Positions 8,658-17,239 of a DNA stretch of 64,000 bases are shown one piece after another. The DNA is taken from NCBI RefSeq assembly GCF_025716875.1, contig NZ_JAOVZB010000004.1, forward strand, positions 186,001 to 250,000. The letters are read 5' to 3'. The translations under genes and the position numbers were made by a program. This DNA is from Marinomonas sargassi (GTDB taxonomy: Bacteria; Pseudomonadota; Gammaproteobacteria; Pseudomonadales; Marinomonadaceae). The notes under the pieces are model-generated. The model was not told where the DNA came from and did not search any database. It saw only the letters and a list, made by a program, of their open reading frames with translations. Each line of letters begins with the position of its first letter. The first letter of the stretch is position 1.

Positions 8658-9071
8658 TTAATATGTCATACAAGCTGCATTAAGTACCCCAACCGCAATA
8701 CTAGTTGCCGCTAGCATCACCCCCGCACTCACTTCATTTGCAATGATACGAGCAACAATTTTAGGCATGAAAATAAATCGCACAACAAGAAAGGCTAAAG
8801 ATTGGGCTATTAATGCCACAGCGCCCCAAACAGCAAAATCTAACAACGAAACAGAGTTTTCTGCCACACCACCCAAAGCAATAGCAAAACCGACAACAGC
8901 CCCACCAAACCCTATCGCAGCTGCTGTATTTTGCTCTTCTTTAATTAATTTCCATTCATCGTGGGGGGTTATAAGCGAATAGATAAATTTGAAGATAATG
9001 ACAAAAAGTAACGCTAAACCAAAATAGCTACCAAAATTTGCCACACTCTCCATAAGTGCCTGAATTTCCAT
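8658..9071 (-). CDS. yjfL: DUF350 inner-membrane protein, YjfL family
   Basis: A 137-aa membrane protein with four hydrophobic helices and the DUF350 pattern EEQNTAAAIGFGGAVVGFAIAL near residues 45-66. An AAGGAG-type ribosome site precedes the ATG. It lies between yjfK and yjfM in the island. The molecular function of DUF350 is not established; linkage to PspA-like proteins and ATP-grasp ligases suggests a membrane-stress role. Confidence 0.86.
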   Translation of the reverse strand: MEIQALMESVANFGSYFGLALLFVIIFKFIYSLITPHDEWKLIKEEQNTAAAIGFGGAVVGFAIALGGVAENSVSLLDFAVWGAVALIAQSLAFLVVRFIFMPKIVARIIANEVSAGVMLAATSIAVGVLNAACMTY

Positions 9072-9097
9072 AAAAACTCCTTAGTATTGTTATTGTA

Positions 9098-9736
9098 TTA
9101 ACCATGAATGGTAAGTTGTGATGGCGAAAGCGTTATACCTGTACTTAAAACAAAACAGCGATTTAAACTACCAGCTTGCTCACTTTCTTCTGCGGACAAA
9201 AATAATGACTCAGTAAAGCCATTACTCACTTCTCTCTCAAACAACATAGTGAACTGATCCGTTGATGAAACTTCCCCGTCTTCATCATAAGTATCTTCTT
9301 GTATATAGACTGGATTATGATAGTCACTAGCTGAAGTCCAAACTCGTTGATATATATTTCCCTCCACTTCATAGGAGGGGGTACCAATTTTCGTATTCAG
9401 TAAGGTATCCCAAATTTCTTGGGATACAATATCTTGGGTATCGTAGAAGTGAAATAATTTTACATCAACAACACTTTCAGACTGTTTATTACCTTCTGAA
9501 ATCACTTGTAAAAAAGCATCATCATCCGTGTAAAAGCGAAATACATAAGTACCATCTAATTCTGCAGTGCCAACCGCTTTAATAATATAACTAGTGGCTG
9601 CACCATCTGTCATTAATTCACTTTCATTCATTCTCAATAGCAATGGGTCTATTTCAAAACTGCCGCCTATACGTAGGCCCATGATAGAAGGCGTGGCACT
9701 AGCCTTCGCGTCTTTCTTTTTAAAAAATGAAAACAT
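9098..9736 (-). CDS. yjfK: DUF2491 protein, YjfK family
   Basis: A soluble protein of about 212 aa beginning MFSFFKKKDAKASATPS, matching the E. coli YjfK (DUF2491) family. There is no signal peptide; the short basic, aromatic N-terminus could touch the membrane. GGGTGA 8 nt upstream supports the ATG at 9736 over an upstream GTG. It is the first gene after an internal terminator, so this half of the island may have its own promoter in 9749-9874. Confidence 0.8.
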   Translation of the reverse strand: MFSFFKKKDAKASATPSIMGLRIGGSFEIDPLLLRMNESELMTDGAATSYIIKAVGTAELDGTYVFRFYTDDDAFLQVISEGNKQSESVVDVKLFHFYDTQDIVSQEIWDTLLNTKIGTPSYEVEGNIYQRVWTSASDYHNPVYIQEDTYDEDGEVSSTDQFTMLFEREVSNGFTESLFLSAEESEQAGSLNRCFVLSTGITLSPSQLTIHG

Positions 9737-9828
9737 ATTTAAAATCACCCACTAAACAACTGGAAATTAAAAGTTTTACTACACACAACACTATTGCAAA
9801 CCAACGAATTTAAAAGCCTACTCATAAA

Positions 9829-9860
9829 AAAGCCATTTCATTTACTTATGAAATGGCTTT
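9829..9860 (-). terminator. Intrinsic terminator inside the yjf island
   Basis: A 13-bp perfect stem (AAAGCCATTTCAT pairing with ATGAAATGGCTTT) with a 6-nt loop is followed on the minus strand by a T-run. It lies 14 nt after the PspA-like gene and should separate yqiJK-yjfIJ from yjfKLMC, or attenuate read-through between them. Confidence 0.85.
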
Positions 9861-9874
9861 GCTTTTTCATCCGC

Positions 9875-10573
9875 TTATTTTGCTTTTTTTGCTGCTAGTA
9901 TTTGAGCTAACTTATCATTGCCTTTAGCTGTATTACTGTTAGAGCCTATGCCTGCGGCTTTCAATTTTGCATCGAGATCACTACCACTTTCTTCGTTTGC
10001 AAGTTCCTCTGCTGCCTCCAATTCCGCATTACGCTGAGCTTGCTTTTCTTTGATTCGATCAAGGCTACTCAGGGCTGTTTTAACTTTGCTATTGGCTCCC
10101 ATGTGACGTGTTGACACAGCTACTTGCGCCTTTTGTACAGACTCAGTCGCTTTAACTTGTTCTATTTGCTGCTCCATTCGGCGAACATTACCTTTTGCTT
10201 TAGCTATGTTACTTTTTAACGATTGCTCTGACGTCAAAAAACTGTCCAAGATACTTTGCTCAGTTTCTAAAGTTGTTTCTAACTCAGCAACTCGATCCGC
10301 GCATTCTACTGCCAAAGCATCATCGCCTTTTTCACTCGCAGCAATAGCGTGGTTCGTGTAGGTTTCAATATCTGCTTGAAGAGCCTTCACCTTACCTTCT
10401 GCAAGTTTACGTTTTGCCATAATACGCGTCAGGTTCTCATCGCACAGTTGAAGCTCTTTTTTTGCTTCTCGCATCTCTTGGTCTAAAATACGAATCGCCT
10501 GACCATCAGCAACAGTTTCAATACCTTCATTAGCAGCACCACGCACTGCCGTCCATAGTTTTCTTAAACTCAT
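9875..10573 (-). CDS. yjfJ: PspA/IM30-family coat protein, YjfJ
   Basis: A 232-aa, almost wholly helical protein with long coiled coils from about residue 25 to 185 and PspA/IM30-type features (start MSLRKLWTAVRGAANEGIE, then LDQEMREAKKEL). PspA-family proteins form scaffolds on the inner face of the cytoplasmic membrane and help repair it. The C-terminus is low-complexity (GSNSNTAKGNDKLAQILAA). Its ATG overlaps the yjfI stop by 4 nt. No pspF or pspBC gene is nearby, so control differs from the classical psp operon. Confidence 0.88.
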   Translation of the reverse strand: MSLRKLWTAVRGAANEGIETVADGQAIRILDQEMREAKKELQLCDENLTRIMAKRKLAEGKVKALQADIETYTNHAIAASEKGDDALAVECADRVAELETTLETEQSILDSFLTSEQSLKSNIAKAKGNVRRMEQQIEQVKATESVQKAQVAVSTRHMGANSKVKTALSSLDRIKEKQAQRNAELEAAEELANEESGSDLDAKLKAAGIGSNSNTAKGNDKLAQILAAKKAK

Positions 10574-10974
10574 AGCGCTTTCTCCACATCTAAATAGTCA
10601 TCGCATAAATCAAGAAACTCTGTCACATTTTCAAATAACGTCTCGATTTCTTCCATTACTACAGTATCTTTGCTATCCACCGATAAAGCACCAAATGCCA
10701 CATAGTAGTCTTCATTTGCAATATTCTTTATGCATACTGAAGTCAGAGGCACATAATGATGACTTCGCAAAATCAATTCATTAAGAGCAGCTTTATCTTT
10801 CACACTTTTTGTTGAAAATAATGCGGCCTCGACCAAAATTTGTCTGCCACCTACATATACAAAAACATCAACACCCTCGTCATTAGATACCGCTAAGCAA
10901 TCACCTTCTGACTCTACGACCCAACTACCTTGAGACTCAATTAATTTTAATAATGCACTTCTGTTCCAAGACAT
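10570..10974 (-). CDS. yjfI: DUF2170 protein, YjfI family
   Basis: A 134-aa acidic, soluble alpha/beta protein (about three quarters through: SHHYVPLTSVCI; end: FLDLCDDYLDVEKAL) that fits E. coli YjfI (DUF2170). It overlaps yjfJ by 4 nt, so the two are probably made in fixed ratio. DUF2170 usually accompanies the PspA-like YjfJ and has no proven function; a partner or regulator of the coat protein is a reasonable guess. Confidence 0.82.
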   Translation of the reverse strand: MSWNRSALLKLIESQGSWVVESEGDCLAVSNDEGVDVFVYVGGRQILVEAALFSTKSVKDKAALNELILRSHHYVPLTSVCIKNIANEDYYVAFGALSVDSKDTVVMEEIETLFENVTEFLDLCDDYLDVEKAL

Positions 10975-11041
10975 AAGAACTCCCTTAATTTATAAAATGT
11001 AAAAATCTTTCTACTTCATAACAAACTTTGCAGTTACATCA

Positions 11042-12766
11042 TTAACTCTTTTTTTCTATGCCTTCACTCTTACCATCTTTAGGCATAAATGAAGTTGGAG
11101 AAAGATTATCGCCATTCAACAAGTTTGATAATGATCCATCAACCTTATCAACTAATCCAACCTCTCTTAATAAAGCATCGACCACTGGTGCATTGGCACG
11201 ATAATTCAACGCTGCTTGAGTTACCTGATCTGCCATATTGCCACTACTCGAGCTCACACTGTCTCCTGTTAAGCCCCCTCCCGTACTATAACCTTGTAAT
11301 ATTTTAATACCTTCAATGTTTTCTAAAGGTTTTACTGTACTAGCAATAATTTCTGGCAAGACTTTTAAAATTGCTAAAGCTTTTTGTAGCTCTATCTGTT
11401 CATCTTTTAAAGTATTTTCAGCGTCATAAAGAGCTTGTTTACCCGCTGCTTCTACTGCTAACACTTTTTCATCAGCTTCAGCCTGAAAAAGCTTCGCATC
11501 AGCATTAGCTCTGGCAGTGGTAAGTACCGCATCTGCTTCATTTTTAGCAGCTTCCATTTTGGCTTGCGCCTCCACAGTTATACCAACAGCTTCTCTCTCC
11601 GCTTCTTTCTGAGCGTCAATAACTTCAATCTTCATTTGACGATTCGCCTCAGCTATCTGGCGAGCAGTAATAACTTCTTCTTCTTTCTCAACTTTAACTT
11701 TTTCTGCACCTGCCGCTTTCGCTCTAGCGGCAGACTCTTCCTCAGACTTAGTTGCCACCGCTATTTGTTTTGTTTGCTCAGCAACCTGAAGATCCCTCTC
11801 TTGTATAATTCGAGCTTCTTCAAGCTGTTTTCGCTTGGCAATTTCTTGGGACTCAATCTCTCTAGACTTCTCTATTTCGGCAATCTCAATAGCACGCTCT
11901 TTCGCTATTTCAGCTTCTCGTTCTTCTTTCTCTTTTTGTTCTCTTTGTTTCGCTATTTCGGCCTTTTGATTCTGCCTTTTGAATGCCAAAACCTGCTCTT
12001 GATTTAAAAGAGCCTCTTCTTCATCTTGCTTGATGTTGAGGGATTGTTTATTCGCCTCTAAATTTCTAGTTTCTATTTGGATGCGATTATCTTGCTCAAT
12101 ATCATTTGTTTCTTTGCGCTTCTCTTCAATAATTTTAGCTAGACGCGCACGACCTTCCGCATCAAAAGCATTATTTTCATTAAAATACTGTAAATCTGTT
12201 TGATCAAAGCCTGTCAAGCTCACGGACTCTAACTCAAGCCCATTTTTCTCTAGGTCGTTAGCAACACTCTGCTGCACCTTTTGCACAAAGTCTGCTCGCT
12301 GCTCATGCATTTCAATCATCGACATCTCTGCTGCTACCGCACGCAAAACATCTACAAATTTGGACTCCATCAGCTTCTTAACTTCTTCTGCGCGGGTAGT
12401 GCGCGTCCCCAAAGTCTGAGCTGCCATAGATATTCCATTACCATTAGGTGATACTCGAAGATAGAAGTCCGCCTTAACATCTACACGCATTCTGTCTCTG
12501 GTAATCAAAGCATCTTTTTGTGTCTTTTCTACCTCTATTCGAAGTGTGTTCATATTAACTGGTATCACTTCATGGACAACGGGCAACACTAAGGCCCCAC
12601 CGTCTTTGATTACTTTCTCTCCTCCAAGCCCAGTTCTTACAAACGCTGTTTCTTTCGTCGCACGCTTGTAGAGCTTGGCAAAGATAATACCTATTGTTAT
12701 GAGTGCAAGAATGATTATCATCGCAAGAATAATCGATGCTGATATATTTATTGAGAATATTTCCAT
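11042..12766 (-). CDS. yqiK: Flotillin-like SPFH-domain protein YqiK
   Basis: A 574-aa flotillin. One N-terminal membrane helix (about residues 8-28) is followed by an SPFH/Band-7 domain (about 40-200) and a very long Glu/Ala/Lys-rich coiled coil (about 215-470). A Gly/Ser-rich tail comes near 495-510. This matches E. coli YqiK in layout and size. AGGA about 9 nt upstream supports the ATG. It follows yqiJ, as in E. coli, but is joined here to the yjf genes. Flotillins organise membrane microdomains. Confidence 0.92.
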   Translation of the reverse strand: MEIFSINISASIILAMIIILALITIGIIFAKLYKRATKETAFVRTGLGGEKVIKDGGALVLPVVHEVIPVNMNTLRIEVEKTQKDALITRDRMRVDVKADFYLRVSPNGNGISMAAQTLGTRTTRAEEVKKLMESKFVDVLRAVAAEMSMIEMHEQRADFVQKVQQSVANDLEKNGLELESVSLTGFDQTDLQYFNENNAFDAEGRARLAKIIEEKRKETNDIEQDNRIQIETRNLEANKQSLNIKQDEEEALLNQEQVLAFKRQNQKAEIAKQREQKEKEEREAEIAKERAIEIAEIEKSREIESQEIAKRKQLEEARIIQERDLQVAEQTKQIAVATKSEEESAARAKAAGAEKVKVEKEEEVITARQIAEANRQMKIEVIDAQKEAEREAVGITVEAQAKMEAAKNEADAVLTTARANADAKLFQAEADEKVLAVEAAGKQALYDAENTLKDEQIELQKALAILKVLPEIIASTVKPLENIEGIKILQGYSTGGGLTGDSVSSSSGNMADQVTQAALNYRANAPVVDALLREVGLVDKVDGSLSNLLNGDNLSPTSFMPKDGKSEGIEKKS

Positions 12767-12787
12767 AGAATAACAATCCTTTTTTAT

Positions 12788-13405
12788 TTATAAGTAACCT
12801 GTCACTAACCAAAAACCAGTTTCTTTCTTTACAAGAATAACTTTATCACCGCTTACAAACTCATCATCATTTTCAAATGGCTGAACAAGCACATAGTGAA
12901 GCTGATTAAATTTATCTATATATTTCGCTTCTGCGGAACAGCCCATACGAGCAGAACCAACTGTTATTTGAGCTACCACACCGACAAAGTCATCATCACT
13001 CATTGCTGAGGACTCTTCTTTAGGTAATATAAGCGCTATTAATGCACCCACTCGCCCAGTTAGTAAAGCTGCAAAAAATAGGGCCATCGGTACAGATATT
13101 ACTGGTGTAATAAAAGACTCTTCATTCGCAAACAACCAAACTATATTAAAAACATACCCTGACAAACTAAAAATAGTTAAAAAAATAACAAGCCAAATAA
13201 TCATTGGTAAGCGATCAAGAGCCAACCAACTTATTAACGCTACAACACTCGGTACCTCAATATCAAAATCAGGAATGTCGCTGAATAGCCCAAACAAACT
13301 CGAACCTAAAAAAATCCCAATAACTTCTGCCGAAAACAATAGAACAACAATGAATAATGCAGTACTGAAAAGAAAATTTGCATCATTAAAGAAGAATGTG
13401 GTCAT
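12788..13405 (-). CDS. yqiJ: YqiJ-family membrane protein (NfeD-like OB-fold partner of flotillin)
   Basis: A 205-aa protein with about three or four membrane helices in residues 10-130 and a C-terminal beta-rich domain (GVVAQITVGSARMG, then FNQLHYVLVQPF and SGDKVILVKKE). The arrangement and conserved positions match E. coli YqiJ, in which the C-terminal part is an NfeD-like OB fold. NfeD-type proteins pair with SPFH proteins, and the flotillin gene follows after 21 nt. This is the first gene of the island. Confidence 0.85.
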   Translation of the reverse strand: MTTFFFNDANFLFSTALFIVVLLFSAEVIGIFLGSSLFGLFSDIPDFDIEVPSVVALISWLALDRLPMIIWLVIFLTIFSLSGYVFNIVWLFANEESFITPVISVPMALFFAALLTGRVGALIALILPKEESSAMSDDDFVGVVAQITVGSARMGCSAEAKYIDKFNQLHYVLVQPFENDDEFVSGDKVILVKKETGFWLVTGYL

Positions 13406-13700
13406 AGTTTGTCATCCTGAATGTGAGTAATTTCCATCTTTTTTATCGCACCTATAAATGTATATTGATTATCTTTCTCAAGATTAACTTCCACAACCTA
13501 AATCCACTTATTAATGCGAAAAACATAAACATGACTCATTATAAGAAACTCTAAGGAAACGAAATATTTGTTACTTATAAGCAACAAATATACAATATAA
13601 ACAACTATTATCAAGCATAATTTTATATATAGATGCTGTTTTTTAAATTTTATGCTACCTTCATACATTAACTGAGCCCTCTAACTTAGTGAGTAATCAT
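13406..13700. other. AT-rich divergent promoter region
   Basis: About 295 nt of AT-rich DNA separates the divergent yqiJ and DUF6471-type genes. It should contain both promoters. I see no convincing palindrome, riboswitch or hidden gene in it. Confidence 0.4.
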
Positions 13701-13979
13701 ATGAATCAAGACCAAAGTATTAAAAACAGACACTCTCTATCCCCTTATAAGCTTGCAATTACACGCTACATTCGCTCATCTCTTGCTTTAAAAGGTTTAA
13801 AATATGATGACTTATGTGAGCTACTTCAACGAAAGGGCATTACTATGACACCAGAAAACCTACGCAGTAAAACCCACAAAGGTATGTTCTCTGCAGATTT
13901 ATTTACAGCTATTATCGACGTGCTTGAATTAGAAGAAGATGCTCTGAAGACTATTCTGAAGGAAGCAAAAAGTGCCTAG
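13701..13979 (+). CDS. DUF6471-type small helical protein
   Basis: A 92-aa helical protein with a layout like a compact helix-turn-helix (YDDLCELLQRKGITMTPENL, then SKTHKGMFSADLFTAIIDVL). This pattern fits the DUF6471 family of uncharacterised proteins. The start is taken as the ATG at 13701, with GTGAG 7 nt upstream; a GTG at 13689 is possible. The last 8 nt overlap the rhomboid gene, which implies coupled translation. Whether it binds DNA is not known. Confidence 0.72.
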   Translation: MNQDQSIKNRHSLSPYKLAITRYIRSSLALKGLKYDDLCELLQRKGITMTPENLRSKTHKGMFSADLFTAIIDVLELEEDALKTILKEAKSA

Positions 13980-14523
13980 AGCTTTCCTTCCTTATACCGT
14001 GCTTTATTTTGTCATGGCCATTTGGTTGGTATATATACTTGACCTTGTTCTGATTGGTGTCGATTTAGATCAATTTGGTATTCGCCCCCGAACCCTCACT
14101 CATATTCCCAGCATATTGCTATCACCATTTTTGCATAGCAATTTATATCACCTACTATCAAACACAGTAGCAATTTTGATACTCGGTATATTAGTAAACA
14201 TGTCTGTGGGGAATATAAGACTAAGACAAATTATGATGGGTGGTGCAATAGGCTCAGGTATAGGTATATGGCTATTTTCTGCTAGTGGCTTAGTGATTGG
14301 TGCTTCAGGTATAGTTTTTTCACTACTTGGGTTCTTACTTGCGAACGCTGCTTGCAACCCAACTATAAGAAGTTGGGTTGCTGCTATTGTGGCTTTTTTG
14401 GCTTATGGTGGAACTCTATTCTCTTTTGCTCACTTTCTCCCTCATATTTCTTGGGCAGCACATTTCTGGGGATTTTTAAGTGGCATCCTACTAGCGGCCC
14501 TTTTCAAAAAACAAAGTACATAA
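13972..14523 (+). CDS. Rhomboid-family intramembrane serine protease
   Basis: A 183-aa membrane protein with about six helices, the size of minimal bacterial rhomboids. The catalytic Ser is at 112 in GASG and the His at 164 in AAHFWGFLSG. The oxyanion-side motif HSNLYHLLSN is at 55-64. It starts with GTG inside the upstream DUF6471-type gene (8-nt overlap). Rhomboids cut transmembrane substrates; none is identifiable here, though the neighbouring membrane-stress island is a possible source. Confidence 0.9.
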   Translation: MPRAFLPYTVLYFVMAIWLVYILDLVLIGVDLDQFGIRPRTLTHIPSILLSPFLHSNLYHLLSNTVAILILGILVNMSVGNIRLRQIMMGGAIGSGIGIWLFSASGLVIGASGIVFSLLGFLLANAACNPTIRSWVAAIVAFLAYGGTLFSFAHFLPHISWAAHFWGFLSGILLAALFKKQST

Positions 14524-14602
14524 CAGCAAACTTAGGAGCGGTATAAGTATAACTGTAATTAAGTACTTGCTATTTTTTGACATAGAAAGATTATGTGCTC
14601 AT

Positions 14603-15124
14603 CTACAATTCAGCTAATCGAAATCCTGCGATTTTATGTACTTCATTTAATGCTCGGTCAAACTCAGTTTGCCAATCGTTGGGCATCCTTTCTTCAAAGC
14701 CTTTAAGTATTTGTTCTTTGGTTGCGCCTTTTACCGCCATGATGAAAGGGAAGCCAAATTTGCCTCGGTATTCATCATTTAACTGTAGAAAGTGAACTAG
14801 CTCTTCATCACTGCATTGATCTAAACCAGCACCCGCTTGTTCTGACTTAGACGCATCAGTGAGTGAACCAGCTAATGCTGCTTTGCCTGCTAGATCTGGA
14901 TGCGCCCTTAGTAAAATAAGCTTTTGCTCATCAGAACTTTGATCCACAACGTCACGCATGGCCGCTTGAAGCTTTTCTTTACCATCTAGGTAACTGCTTG
15001 GGTGTTGTGTTTTTTGCTGCCACACTAATTCCGCTACCCAAGGCGAATGTTCGTATATGCTACCCAATACAGCCACAAAGTCTGCTTCATCTAGTGAGGC
15101 AAACACAGCTTGTTCATTCTGCAT
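14603..15124 (-). CDS. uraD: 2-oxo-4-hydroxy-4-carboxy-5-ureidoimidazoline (OHCU) decarboxylase
   Basis: This enzyme carries out the last step of urate oxidation to (S)-allantoin. The catalytic His 75 lies in RAHPDLAG and the conserved NDEYRGKFGFPFI block is present near residues 130-142. GGAG 6 nt upstream supports the ATG at 15124; a TTG four codons upstream overlaps that ribosome site. It is divergent from uraH, with hpxO beyond it, so the whole urate-to-allantoin route is encoded within 2.5 kb. Confidence 0.95.
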   Translation of the reverse strand: MQNEQAVFASLDEADFVAVLGSIYEHSPWVAELVWQQKTQHPSSYLDGKEKLQAAMRDVVDQSSDEQKLILLRAHPDLAGKAALAGSLTDASKSEQAGAGLDQCSDEELVHFLQLNDEYRGKFGFPFIMAVKGATKEQILKGFEERMPNDWQTEFDRALNEVHKIAGFRLAEL

Positions 15125-15326
15125 TTTCTTCTCCAATCACTTGCGCTTTCTAAACGCGTATTTATTATTAACGCCTGCTCAGATCAATAATCTAAGTCGA
15201 TGGCATAAATATTGATTTATTTTTTGCAGCTCTCTTTATTGTTATGGTGATAAAGAGTTCTAATTTAAAGATCTATCTGCAAAAACTGGGCTCAAACCGC
15301 AATACCTCTATTATTAAGGAAATATT

Positions 15327-15683
15327 ATGGGTTACCTAACCACTCACATTCTCGATACGACAAAAGGCATTGCTGCCGAAAATGTCGCAATTCGTTTATT
15401 CCAGCATACAAATACAGGTCAACGTCAACTGATACACACCACTATCTCTAACCACGATGGCCGATGTGACAGCCCATTATTAGAAGGCTCAGCATTCATA
15501 GCTGGCGTCTACGAGCTAGAATTTGATATTGATGCATACTTTGCGAACCAAGGTATCGAGTTAGAAGAACCTAATTTTTTAAATACCGTGGTTATTCGCT
15601 TTGGTATTCATGATGAATCCACTCACTACCATATACCTTTACTGGTCTCGCCTTATTCCTACAGCACCTATCGCGGTAGCTAA
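15327..15683 (+). CDS. uraH: 5-hydroxyisourate hydrolase (transthyretin-like)
   Basis: A 118-aa transthyretin-related protein that hydrolyses 5-hydroxyisourate to OHCU. The family hallmarks are present: THILDTTKG near the N-terminus with the active-site His, and the C-terminal YRGS. No signal peptide is seen, so it should be cytosolic. It lies between divergent uraD and co-directional hpxO and bridges their reactions. Confidence 0.96.
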   Translation: MGYLTTHILDTTKGIAAENVAIRLFQHTNTGQRQLIHTTISNHDGRCDSPLLEGSAFIAGVYELEFDIDAYFANQGIELEEPNFLNTVVIRFGIHDESTHYHIPLLVSPYSYSTYRGS

Positions 15684-15944
15684 TTTTGTTTTCTTGAACA
15701 AAGGCTTTTCTAAACAAAGAAAAGTATGAGTCATATAAACGCACCACGACAGTAAGAACGCACTAAAAGAAAGCAATCAAACCCTTTAATAGGCGATTAA
15801 AATATTGGGGAAACCCTATTTTATTGCATTGAAGAACTGTGTGAAGCAGTGAAACATATATTTCACTTAAAATAAATGACGGAACCATTGTTTCGTGGTA
15901 CGTTTATTGCCTCTAAATATTCGTATCTTAGATGGGAGCAAAAT

Positions 15945-17117
15945 ATGAAGGCGTTAATTATTGGAGCCGGTATTGGCGGCATGTCCGCTGCAGCCGCTTT
16001 AAAGCAACAAGGCATAGAGTGTGATGTCTTTGAAGCCGTAAAAGAAATTAAGCCAGTCGGTGCTGCGCTTTCTATTTGGTCAAACGGTGTGAAATGCATG
16101 AACCACCTTGGTATGGGTCATATTATGGATCAGCTAGGTGGCCCAATGCATAACATGGCCTACCAAGATGGAATTAGTGGTTCTGTTATGACCCAATTTA
16201 GCCTCAGCCCATTAGTGGAAGCCGTTGGTGAGCGCCCTTGCCCCGTTTCCCGGGCCGACCTACAAAGCATGATGGTCGACTCTTGGGGTAAAGAGAACAT
16301 TCAATTTGGCAAACGTATTGAAAAAGTCGAGCAAACAGAAGAAAGCGTGACGGCTTATTTCACCGATGGTTCCAGTGCCACAGGCGACTTTATGATCGCA
16401 GCTGACGGCGCCCATTCTAAAGTTCGTACCCACGTCATTGGCTACCAAGCGGAACGCCGATACGCAGGCTATGTGAACTGGAACGGTTTAGTCGATGTCG
16501 ATGAGGACATTGCTCCTGATAATCAATGGACGACTTTTGTTGCTGAAGGCAAACGTGTTTCCATTATGCCGGTTGCCGACAAACGCTTTTATTTCTTCTT
16601 TGATGTGCCATTACCAACAGGTCTAGAAGAAGACCGCACAACTGTGATTAAAGATTTAACTGGCTATTTCCAAGGCTGGGCGGAGCCGGTACAAAAACTT
16701 ATTTCAGCCATTAATCCAGAAACCACCAATCGCATTGAAATTCACGATATTGACCCTTTTGACACCTTAGTAAAAGGCAACATTGCTTTGCTTGGTGACT
16801 CTGCCCACAACACTACACCTGATATAGGTCAAGGTGCTTGCTCTGCGTTAGAAGATTCGGTTGTACTAGGACAATGTTTCGCTGAACATGGCGCTATTGA
16901 ATCCCCTGCTGATATCGAAGCCGTTTTAAAAGCTTATGAAGAGAAACGCCGTTTCCGAGTGAAAGATTTGGTCCTCAAAGCACGCAAGCGTTGTGATGTT
17001 ACTCATGGTGCCAACATGGCGGAAACACAAGCTTGGTACGACGAGTTAAAAGTAGAAAAAGGCGACAAGATTATTGAGGGTTTACGCAACACCATCATTA
17101 ATGGCCCACTAGGTTAA
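15945..17117 (+). CDS. hpxO: FAD-dependent urate hydroxylase
   Basis: A 390-aa flavin monooxygenase that oxidises urate to 5-hydroxyisourate with NADH and O2. The FAD-binding Rossmann motif GAGIGG is at residues 7-12 and the second flavin motif GDSAHNTTPDIGQGA near 285. This fits Klebsiella HpxO rather than a classical cofactor-free uricase. GGAG 6 nt upstream fixes the start at 15945; an in-frame extension upstream has no such support. The gap 15684-15944 contains no other gene. Confidence 0.92.
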   Translation: MKALIIGAGIGGMSAAAALKQQGIECDVFEAVKEIKPVGAALSIWSNGVKCMNHLGMGHIMDQLGGPMHNMAYQDGISGSVMTQFSLSPLVEAVGERPCPVSRADLQSMMVDSWGKENIQFGKRIEKVEQTEESVTAYFTDGSSATGDFMIAADGAHSKVRTHVIGYQAERRYAGYVNWNGLVDVDEDIAPDNQWTTFVAEGKRVSIMPVADKRFYFFFDVPLPTGLEEDRTTVIKDLTGYFQGWAEPVQKLISAINPETTNRIEIHDIDPFDTLVKGNIALLGDSAHNTTPDIGQGACSALEDSVVLGQCFAEHGAIESPADIEAVLKAYEEKRRFRVKDLVLKARKRCDVTHGANMAETQAWYDELKVEKGDKIIEGLRNTIINGPLG

Positions 17118-17141
17118 TTATGTCTGTTACGGCATAGATAC

Positions 17142-17183
17142 AGAATAGAGAAAGGGGAGCCATTACTCCCCTTTCTCTATTCT
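17142..17183. terminator. Long perfect hairpin after hpxO
   Basis: An 18-bp perfect inverted repeat (AGAATAGAGAAAGGGGAG and its complement) flanks a 6-nt CCATTA loop. It lies between the converging hpxO and anti-sigma genes. There is no good T-run after either arm, so it may act as a transcript stabiliser or boundary as well as a terminator. Confidence 0.7.
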
Positions 17184-17239
17184 AGTTCTTCTCCTAATCC
17201 ACTCATATTTACAAAAACATATTTACAAAACATTAGCAC

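Noticed and set aside
11564-12007. Phe/Leu/Ser-rich open frame antisense to yqiK
   Set aside because: It mirrors the Glu/Lys/Ala coiled coil of the flotillin; no start signal or domain.
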